Positions 34,938 to 40,390 of a stretch of DNA of 40,390 bases are shown in pieces. The notes under the pieces were generated by a model, which had not been told where the DNA came from, made no database searches, and saw nothing but the letters and a program-made list of their open reading frames with translations. The position numbers were made by a program, and so were the translations under genes. Every line of letters starts with the position of its first letter. Position 1 is the first letter of the stretch. The DNA comes from Acidimicrobiales bacterium (lineage in GTDB: Bacteria > Actinomycetota > Acidimicrobiia > Acidimicrobiales > Iamiaceae), in NCBI GenBank assembly GCA_020439505.1, contig JAGQSO010000174.1, forward strand, positions 1-40,390, written 5' to 3'.

Positions 34938-35717
34938 TCAGAGGACCTTGAGGCCGTCGAGGAACTCGACGATCTTCTGGGCAGCGGTTCCGTCGTCTTC
35001 GAACACCTCACCGGCCTCACGGGCGGGGGCGGCGGCGACGTCGATGATCTCCTGGCCGGCGCCGGACCAGCCGACGATGGCGGAGTCGATGCCGAGGTCG
35101 GCAACGGTCAGGGTGTCGACCGGCTTGGACTTGGCGGCCATGATCCCCTTGAAGGAGGGGTAGCGGGGCTCGACCACACCGGCGGTCACCGATACCAGGG
35201 CGGGCAGCGGGGCCTCGACCTCGTCGTAGCCGGCCTCGGTCTGGCGCTGCACCTTGACGGTGCCGTCGGCGATCTCGACCGACTTGGCGAAGGTGATCGA
35301 CGGCAGGTCCAGCACGGCGGCGATCTGCTCGGGCACGGTACCGGTGTAACCGTCGGAGGACTCGGTGGCGGCCAGCACCAGATCGGCGCCCTCCACCCGC
35401 TTGATGGCGGCGGCGAGGACCTTGGCGGTGTCGAGCGCGCCAGCGCCCTTGAGGGCGTCATCGGAGACCAGGATGGCCTTGGCAGCACCCATGGCCAGCG
35501 CGGTGCGCAGGCCCGAGACCTCACCGTTGGGGGCCATGGAGACGAGGGTGACCTCGCCGCTGCCGGCCTTGTCGACGAGCTGGAGAGCCATCTCGACGCC
35601 GTACGAGTCGGACTCGTCGAGGATCAGCTTGCCATCACGCTTCAGGGTGTGATCCGCGTTGAGCGCGCCGGGATCGGCGGGGTCAGGGATCTGCTTCACA
35701 CAGACGACGATGTTCAT
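34938..35717 (-). CDS. etfB: Electron transfer flavoprotein subunit beta
   Basis: 259 residues from ATG 35717. The start MNIVVCVKQIPDP is typical. AMP-binding residues lie in LAATESSDGYTGTVPEQIA, and the recognition loop region in LPALVSVTAGVVEPRYPSFKGIMAAKSKP matches the EtfB signature. It pairs with EtfA to form the soluble FAD-containing electron carrier used in fatty-acid and amino-acid oxidation. No ribosome site is obvious before it; a TACAAA box lies ten bases upstream. Divergent from the YegS-like kinase gene. Confidence 0.97.
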   Translation of the reverse strand: MNIVVCVKQIPDPADPGALNADHTLKRDGKLILDESDSYGVEMALQLVDKAGSGEVTLVSMAPNGEVSGLRTALAMGAAKAILVSDDALKGAGALDTAKVLAAAIKRVEGADLVLAATESSDGYTGTVPEQIAAVLDLPSITFAKSVEIADGTVKVQRQTEAGYDEVEAPLPALVSVTAGVVEPRYPSFKGIMAAKSKPVDTLTVADLGIDSAIVGWSGAGQEIIDVAAAPAREAGEVFEDDGTAAQKIVEFLDGLKVL

Positions 35718-35831
35718 GGTTGGTGAGTTTGTACGGCCGAACCAGGGCGAACAAATCCTCGGGACAGCGCTGCTGCGACACGTCTCCGCGGGGGAGTGCC
35801 TTCGGGCATGGGCGCGTCGGTGTCGGGCGCG

Positions 35832-35837
35832 TACGGT
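35832..35837 (+). promoter_or_regulatory. Leaderless -10 box (TACGGT) for the lipid kinase gene
   Basis: TACGGT ends eight bases before GTG 35846, with no ribosome site between. Confidence 0.5.
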
Positions 35838-35845
35838 TCTGACCG

Positions 35846-36778
35846 GTGAGGGTGCTTCTGCTCGTCAATCCGTTCTCGTCGTCGGTGACCGCTCGCACGC
35901 GCGTCGTGATCCGCAAGGCCCTCGCCGGGGACCACGAGGTGGAGATGGTCGAGACGGCCCGTCGCAACCACGCCACCCGACTCGCCCGGGGGGCGGCGGC
36001 CGATGGCGTGGACGTCGTGGTCGTGCTCGGCGGCGACGGCACGGTCAACGAGGCGACCAACGGGTTGGCGGGATCGTCGACCGCCCTCTCGGTGCTACCC
36101 GGCGGTTCGACCAACGTGTTCGCCCGCACCCTCGGCTTTCCCAACGATCCCGTCGAAGCCACCGCCGTCACCCTCGAGGCCTTGGAGGCAGGATCGATCC
36201 GGCGGGTCGGTCTGGGCGTGGCCAACGGCCGGTACTTCTGCTTCCACGTCGGGGTGGGCTTCGACGCCGCCCTGGTCGAACAGGTGGAGAAGCGGGCGGG
36301 GTTGAAGCGCTGGGCCGGCCACGCCTTGTTCATGTACGCCGGGCTCGACACCCTCGCCCGCCACTACGACCGCAAGCACCCCCACTTCTCGGTGCGCTAC
36401 CCCGACGGCGACGGGGTGGATGACGGCTACTTCGCGGTGTGCTGCAACACCAACCCCTACACCTACATCGGCAACCGACCCTTCGACATCGCCCCCGACG
36501 CCAACCTCGACAACGGTCTGACCATGGTCACGGTCCGCAGCCTGCGGGCCGACCGGGCCGCCCGCGTCGTGGCTCGCGCCCTACAGGGGAAGGGAGCCCT
36601 CCAGCGCGACCCCGCCGTCCACTATCGCCACGACGTCGACGCTCTGGAGGTCCAAGGCCTCGACGGTCGACCATTCCCCCACCAGATCGACGGCGACTAC
36701 CTGGGTGAGATCACCCGCCTCGAGTTGCGCCACGAGCCCGAGGTTCTCGACCTCGTGCTTCCCGTCGACTACCCCTGA
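35846..36778 (+). CDS. Diacylglycerol/lipid kinase family protein (YegS/DgkB type)
   Basis: 310 residues starting at GTG 35846. The N-terminal catalytic domain begins RVLLLVNPFSSS and has the nucleotide-binding motif VLGGDGTVNEATNGL, followed by LSVLPGGSTNVFARTLG. The C-terminal beta-sandwich contains HVGVGFDAALVEQVEKRAG and, near the end, PHQIDGDYLGE. Such enzymes phosphorylate diacylglycerol, sphingoid bases or related lipids at the membrane. The exact lipid is not evident. A zinc-ribbon gene follows after 103 bases. Confidence 0.93.
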   Translation: MRVLLLVNPFSSSVTARTRVVIRKALAGDHEVEMVETARRNHATRLARGAAADGVDVVVVLGGDGTVNEATNGLAGSSTALSVLPGGSTNVFARTLGFPNDPVEATAVTLEALEAGSIRRVGLGVANGRYFCFHVGVGFDAALVEQVEKRAGLKRWAGHALFMYAGLDTLARHYDRKHPHFSVRYPDGDGVDDGYFAVCCNTNPYTYIGNRPFDIAPDANLDNGLTMVTVRSLRADRAARVVARALQGKGALQRDPAVHYRHDVDALEVQGLDGRPFPHQIDGDYLGEITRLELRHEPEVLDLVLPVDYP

Positions 36779-36881
36779 CACCCCGCTCCTTCCCCCCTCC
36801 TTTCCCGTCCGATCGGGAGCGAAGGAAGGTGGTGGCCGATCCGGGCTCAACTCCGATGCCGGATCCGCCGACAGGAGGAAC

Positions 36882-37250
36882 ATGGCGTGGAACATGTACC
36901 AGGAACTGAACATCCAACGGAGCAGGGGTCAGGCCGCGGTCGACATCCAGAACCGTGACAACCTCAGCGGCCGTCAGCAGGACCGGATCGACGACCTCGA
37001 GGAACGGGTCGACCGCCTACTTCTGCTGACCGAATCGATGTGGGAGTTGTTGTCCAAGCATCTGGGCTTCACCGACGAACACCTCGTGCACATGGTCCGG
37101 ACCCTCGACCTCAGCGACGGCCAGCTCGACAACAAGGTCAACCGACCGGCCCGCAAATGCCAGAACTGCCAGTCGGCGGTGCCCAAGGACCGCGCCACCT
37201 GCCAGTTCTGCGGAACCGAGGTCCCCGGAGCCAACCTGTTCGACGCCTGA
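36882..37250 (+). CDS. Small coiled-coil and zinc-ribbon protein
   Basis: 122 residues from ATG 36882, preceded by a strong AGGAGG ribosome site. The N-terminal 75 residues are mostly helical with heptad-like leucines (QDRIDDLEERVDRLLLLTES), a likely coiled coil. The C-terminus has two CxxC pairs, CQNC and CQFC, forming a zinc ribbon. I do not recognise a named family. The layout suggests a small protein-protein or nucleic-acid interaction factor. It may be co-transcribed with the lipid kinase, although a hairpin-prone stretch (36795-36830) lies between them. Confidence 0.82.
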   Translation: MAWNMYQELNIQRSRGQAAVDIQNRDNLSGRQQDRIDDLEERVDRLLLLTESMWELLSKHLGFTDEHLVHMVRTLDLSDGQLDNKVNRPARKCQNCQSAVPKDRATCQFCGTEVPGANLFDA

Positions 37251-37340
37251 GGCGCCGAGCGGGACGAGCCTGGCCGTCGCACTCCGCAGCCGATTCAGAC
37301 ATCGCGACCGTCCAGGACGGCGCGCCGAAGTTCGGATCGG

Positions 37341-38072
37341 TCAGAGGCCGAGACGTTCGAGTACGGCGCGGGCCACGTCGGGAACGTCGGTGCACAGTCC
37401 GTCCACTCCGGCCTCCACCAGGTCGGCCATGTGGTCGGGGTCGTTGACGGTCCACACGTTCACCTCCATCCCCGCGGCATGGATAGCCCCGACGACCGAA
37501 GCGTCGACCAGCGGGTACCAGGGATGCATGGCTCGATGGCCGTCGGCCGCCACCGAGGCGGTCCAGCCCCCCCAGTCGTCGGCCTCCAACCCGATGTCGG
37601 TCGGCAGGTACCCGAGCATGGCGGTGGCAATGGTCGGGTCGAGCCGATGGACGAGATCGATGGTCGGCTTGTGGAAGCACGACGCCAGGGTCTTGGCCTG
37701 TTCGCCTCGTCGACCCACCAGTTCGACGATCTCCCGGGTCAGGGTCTGGTCGGGGTCGAAGTCGGCGTCGTCGGGGTGGTTCTTGATCTCGATGTTCACC
37801 GACATCGTCGAGCAGACGTCCAGAGCCTCGGCCAGCTCGCAGACATGTGATGGCAGGTCCCGGCGTGCCGTGTCGCGGATCAGGCGTCCATCGTCCAGGT
37901 GAGCGTCATGGTTCAGAACCAGCAGGCCGTCGGCGGTGCGCCTGACGTCGAGCTCCACCCAGTCGGCACCGAGTTCCGCCGCCAGACGGAACGCCTCGAG
38001 CGTGTTCTCGTGGGCCACGGTCGAGGCCCCTCTGTGGGCGATCACCTTCACCATGGAGGTCGAGTCTGCCAT
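37341..38072 (-). CDS. Glycerophosphodiester phosphodiesterase
   Basis: 243 residues from ATG 38072; an ATG at 38054 just before KVIAHRGAS is the alternative. The GDPD motifs are HRGAS...ENTLEAF, then ELDVRRTADGLLVLNHD with the metal-binding residues, VNIEIKNHP, and the C-terminal VNVWTVNDPDHMADLVEAGVDGLCTDVP. It hydrolyses glycerophosphodiesters to glycerol 3-phosphate and an alcohol. No signal peptide is seen, so it is cytoplasmic. It converges with the zinc-ribbon gene and is divergent from whiB1. Confidence 0.94.
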   Translation of the reverse strand: MADSTSMVKVIAHRGASTVAHENTLEAFRLAAELGADWVELDVRRTADGLLVLNHDAHLDDGRLIRDTARRDLPSHVCELAEALDVCSTMSVNIEIKNHPDDADFDPDQTLTREIVELVGRRGEQAKTLASCFHKPTIDLVHRLDPTIATAMLGYLPTDIGLEADDWGGWTASVAADGHRAMHPWYPLVDASVVGAIHAAGMEVNVWTVNDPDHMADLVEAGVDGLCTDVPDVARAVLERLGL

Positions 38073-38211
38073 CCATCGACCTGGGCCCCGTCTGTAACGG
38101 CAGGTGTCGACCGTCAACCGGCGTGACGACCCATCTGACCTGGTCAGCGCCACCCACCGTGAACAGATGGCCGCTATATGACAAATAGATGAAAAACTTG
38201 CGAAAAACTGC

Positions 38212-38240
38212 TTGCAGGAGTACGCAACGACCGCTACCGT
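38212..38240 (+). promoter_or_regulatory. Probable whiB1 promoter
   Basis: TTGCAG (38212-38217) and TACCGT (38235-38240) are 17 bases apart, a good sigma-70 type match, inside the most AT-rich stretch of the window (38175-38225). Transcription would start near 38247, giving a leader of about 100 bases that contains the CRP-like site. Confidence 0.6.
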
Positions 38241-38290
38241 GAACCACGCCGTCCGAACCCCCCACCTGCGATTCGTTGGTCGGAACGGCA

Positions 38291-38306
38291 TGTGAATCGA
38301 GTCACG
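38291..38306. promoter_or_regulatory. CRP/Rv3676-like operator in the whiB1 leader
   Basis: TGTGA, six bases, TCACG: one mismatch from the CRP consensus TGTGA-N6-TCACA. Mycobacterial whiB1 is controlled by CRP sites upstream of the gene, which supports the call. A further TGTGACA half-site lies at 38324-38330. Confidence 0.6.
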
Positions 38307-38348
38307 ATCGGACCACCCCGTTCTGTGACACCCAACCTTGGAGGCACC

Positions 38349-38645
38349 GTGGCCCTGAGCTCTGCTCACCTTTTGACGCTCACAATCGAGTCCGACGAGT
38401 GGCGCCGTACCGCCGCTTGCCGTGACACCGACCCCGACCTGTTCTTCCCGGTCGGCACCACCGGCCCGGCCATCGAACAGATCGCCAACGCCAAGGCCGT
38501 CTGCAACCAGTGTGAGTCCAAGGCCGCCTGCCTCGAGTTCGCCATCGCCACCAACCAGGACTCCGGGATCTGGGGCGGCACCTCCGAGGAGGAGCGCCGC
38601 CAGCTCCGCAAGAAGTACAACAACCGGGCTCGCCGCACCGCCTGA
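38349..38645 (+). CDS. whiB1: WhiB1-like iron-sulfur transcription regulator
   Basis: 98 residues from GTG 38349, which follows GGAGG (38340-38344); the frame is open to 38292. Four cysteines in the WhiB order bind a 4Fe-4S cluster: WRRTAACRD, then AVCNQCESKAAC (C-x2-C-x5-C). The turn motif GIWGG is followed by a basic C-terminal tail (RRQLRKKYNNRARR) for DNA binding. WhiB1 is an essential, nitric-oxide-sensitive partner of the primary sigma factor in mycobacteria. The neighbour pdtaS on the opposite strand is the same as in Mycobacterium tuberculosis, supporting the WhiB1 assignment. Confidence 0.92.
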   Translation: MALSSAHLLTLTIESDEWRRTAACRDTDPDLFFPVGTTGPAIEQIANAKAVCNQCESKAACLEFAIATNQDSGIWGGTSEEERRQLRKKYNNRARRTA

Positions 38646-38705
38646 GCCCAACTCGCAAGCTGCGCCGCCCGGGTGGGGCGGCTCCCTCCAAGCTAGCTGT
38701 CACCT

Positions 38706-38736
38706 GAAGATGCCGGCCCGACGGGTCGGCATCTTC
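38706..38736. terminator. Bidirectional hairpin between whiB1 and pdtaS
   Basis: Arms GAAGATGCCGGCCC (38706-38719) and GGGTCGGCATCTTC (38723-38736), paired throughout with one wobble, three-base loop. It lies between two convergent genes, 60 bases after whiB1 and 21 before the pdtaS stop. The AT-rich base of the stem and flanking TTC fit a shared terminator. Confidence 0.8.
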
Positions 38737-38757
38737 GCGTCTACGCCCGATCCAACC

Positions 38758-40281
38758 TCAGAAGGCGAAGCTGGACAGCGGCACCCGGATCGTGATCACC
38801 GCGCCCTCGCCGTCCACCGGATCGGACAGCTCGATGCTGCCCCTCAGGTCCGACACCACCAACGCCCGAACGATCGACAGACCCAACCCGGTGGCCTGTT
38901 CGAGGTCGAAGCCATCAGGCACCCCGACCCCGTTGTCGGACACCGTCACCACCACCTCGGACTCGGATCGCTCCAGCCCGACCGTTACCCGGGCTCCCAC
39001 GATCGGGTCCTTCTCCGCCGGGAAGGCGTGGTCGGCGGCGTTCTGGAGCAGCTCGTTGAGCACCACGGCCATCGGCGTGGCCACCTGAGCCGGCAACGTC
39101 CCGGCGTCGCCGACCACCTCGAAGTCGATGGAGCGGTCGGGCGAAGAAACGGTCTCGGCCACCATCTGAACCAGCGGTCGGAGGATCTCGGTGAAGGAGA
39201 CCTCCTCACCCGCCTCCCGCGACAACGTCTCATGGACCAAGGCGATGGACTGGATGCGGCGCACCGACTCGGCGATGGCATCCCGGGCCTCGCTGCTGGA
39301 GGTCCGGCGGCTCTGGAGGCGCAGCAACGACGAGATCGTCTGGAGGTTGTTCTTCACCCGGTGGTGGATCTCGCGGATGGTGGCGTCCTTCGACAACAAC
39401 AGACGGTCCCTGATCCTCACCTCGGTGACGTCACGGAACAGGACCACCGCACCCGATACCCCCTGGGAGTCGAGCATTGGGATGCAACGCAACAAGATGA
39501 TCACATCCCCCCGCTCGACCTCCTGGGTCACGGGCTTACCCACGGTGAAAGCATCACGGATCGGCTCGTCGTCGAGACCGACCTCCCCCAGCCGACGGCC
39601 CTCGGCGTTGGCGTGCACCCCCATGCGGTGCAGCGCCGACACCGCGTTCGGCGACGCGTACTCCACGCACATCGTGCGGTCGAGCACCACCACCCCGTCA
39701 CCGACCCGCGGTGACTCCTTGGAGTCGGAGTCGTCGAGGCGGAACGGGTACTGGCCCACCGCGATCATGCGGGCGAAACGGTTGAAGATCTCCGAGTAGG
39801 TCCGCTCCAGCTCTCCCGGCGATCGCCCCACCGAGGGGGTCGATTCCCGGGACAACACCGCGATCGTCTCGCCCTCGTGGCGCACCGGGATGCACAGGGC
39901 CCTCACCCGCTCGTGGACGTCGGCGACCACCACCTCGCCCTCGATGATCTCGTCGACCGCCATGGCCCGGGCCACGATCGGACGCTCGACGCTGGTCACC
40001 ACGTCGCCAATCAAGTCGTGGCGGTAGACGGTCTGGGCCGTCGACGGGCGGACATGACCGACCACGACCATGCGCTGAAGGTCCGAACTCGGGTCGCTCA
40101 GCGAGGGCGAGTGCGAACCCGGAGACACCGAGGGGTGGTTGAGCACCGGCACGTACAGGACCAGATCGGCGAAGCAGAAGTCGGCCAGCATGTTCCACGA
40201 TGCCACCAGCCTCTGTAGGTGCATCGTCTGAGCCGGTGCCAACGGCGTCTGGTTGCGCACGATCTCGGCCAGCGATGCCAC
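38758..40281 (-). CDS. pdtaS: PdtaS-like cytoplasmic histidine kinase
   Basis: 507 residues from GTG 40281. An N-terminal GAF-like domain (about 1-170) with MLADFCFADLVLYVPV, then a PAS domain (about 190-290, GVVVLDRTMCVEYASPNAV), a HisKA_2 phosphoacceptor domain (EIHHRVKNNLQT, H306 the likely site) and a HATPase domain (VLNELLQNAADHAFP, DNGVGVPDGFD, GLGLSIVRALV). No membrane segment. In mycobacteria PdtaS phosphorylates the antiterminator PdtaR, responding to ligands such as metal ions, nitric oxide or c-di-GMP; no pdtaR is in the window. Adjacent, convergent whiB1 is conserved. A TACGAT box six bases before the GTG suggests a leaderless mRNA. Confidence 0.95.
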   Translation of the reverse strand: MASLAEIVRNQTPLAPAQTMHLQRLVASWNMLADFCFADLVLYVPVLNHPSVSPGSHSPSLSDPSSDLQRMVVVGHVRPSTAQTVYRHDLIGDVVTSVERPIVARAMAVDEIIEGEVVVADVHERVRALCIPVRHEGETIAVLSRESTPSVGRSPGELERTYSEIFNRFARMIAVGQYPFRLDDSDSKESPRVGDGVVVLDRTMCVEYASPNAVSALHRMGVHANAEGRRLGEVGLDDEPIRDAFTVGKPVTQEVERGDVIILLRCIPMLDSQGVSGAVVLFRDVTEVRIRDRLLLSKDATIREIHHRVKNNLQTISSLLRLQSRRTSSSEARDAIAESVRRIQSIALVHETLSREAGEEVSFTEILRPLVQMVAETVSSPDRSIDFEVVGDAGTLPAQVATPMAVVLNELLQNAADHAFPAEKDPIVGARVTVGLERSESEVVVTVSDNGVGVPDGFDLEQATGLGLSIVRALVVSDLRGSIELSDPVDGEGAVITIRVPLSSFAF

Positions 40282-40287
40282 AAGGGC

Positions 40288-40293
40288 ATCGTA
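40288..40293 (-). promoter_or_regulatory. Leaderless -10 box (TACGAT) for pdtaS
   Basis: Minus strand TACGAT ends six bases before the GTG at 40281 and no ribosome site intervenes. Confidence 0.55.
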
Positions 40294-40303
40294 CGGTCAT
40301 CTC

Positions 40304-40339
40304 GTGCTCCGAGTTGACCAGGCGGTCAACTCGGGGCAC
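40304..40339. other. 16-bp inverted repeat upstream of pdtaS
   Basis: Arms 40304-40319 and 40324-40339 pair with one G-T wobble; the inner 11 bp (CCGAGTTGACC and its complement) are perfect, with the loop AGGC. It may end a transcript entering from the right, or form the left part of the R1-like element that follows. Confidence 0.8.
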
Positions 40340-40390
40340 ATGCCTTCGGCATACCTTGGCGATCTACTCGTCTTGGTTCCATCGGGTCGG
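40340..40390 (+). repeat. Probable start of a fourth R1 element, cut by the window edge
   Basis: A hairpin ATGCC/GGCAT with triloop TTC (40340-40352), then TTGGTTCC (40373-40380) and ATCGGGTCGG to the end. This is the R1 order (triloop hairpin, TGGTTCC box, left arm of stem 2), with a longer spacer between hairpin and box. The rest would lie outside the window. Confidence 0.5.

Overview
The window is about 40 kb of very GC-rich DNA (roughly 70 %) from a free-living actinobacterium. The evidence is a WhiB1-like protein beside a PdtaS-like kinase, the actinobacterial trio histidine phosphatase / DUF3090 / SCO1664, a 33-residue bS22 ribosomal protein, many GTG or TTG starts, and start codons that sit 6-8 bases after a TANNNT box, as in leaderless actinobacterial transcripts. 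A deep-branching class such as Acidimicrobiia is my best guess; this is inference.

Layout. 0-4.5 kb: an iron-type locus on the minus strand (imelysin lipoprotein, di-heme DUF1111 lipoprotein, and the start of a third lipoprotein overlapping by four bases), divergent from an HTTM / gamma-carboxylase-like membrane protein, with an IdeR-like palindrome between them. 4.6-9.6 kb: a sulfate-ester module (arylsulfatase with a CSPTR site, SulP transporter with STAS domain, and the formylglycine-generating enzyme that would activate the sulfatase). 9.9-13.5 kb: DUF389 membrane protein, a phosphotransferase and a TrpB2-type synthase. 13.8-21.2 kb: the ancient minus-strand block glmU-prs-rplY-pth-mfd; GlmU here lacks the acetyltransferase part. 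21.3-23.8 kb: acyltransferase-3/SGNH protein, tRNA-Gln(TTG) and bS22. 23.9-28.3 kb: rsmA-ispE on plus, facing metG-tatD-crcB on minus. 28.6-31.2 kb: family-5 uracil-DNA glycosylase, divergent from the actinobacterial trio. 31.3-38.1 kb: a second acyltransferase-3/SGNH protein coupled to an unknown gene, etfBA, a YegS-type lipid kinase, a zinc-ribbon protein and a glycerophosphodiesterase. 38.2-40.3 kb: whiB1-like gene with a CRP-like site, and pdtaS.

Most protein genes are ordinary. The most unusual signals are non-coding. One dispersed structured element (called R1 here) occurs at 13.6, 18.9 and 28.4 kb and probably starts again at the right edge. It keeps its single-stranded boxes while one stem has changed on both arms together, which is the pattern of a conserved fold. 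A second family (R2), with a perfect 8-bp hairpin, occurs at 9.8 and 33.8 kb and partly at 28.5 kb. Several genes share a leaderless promoter layout, including two divergent genes whose -10 boxes overlap. All functional statements are from reading the sequence; no database search was run.
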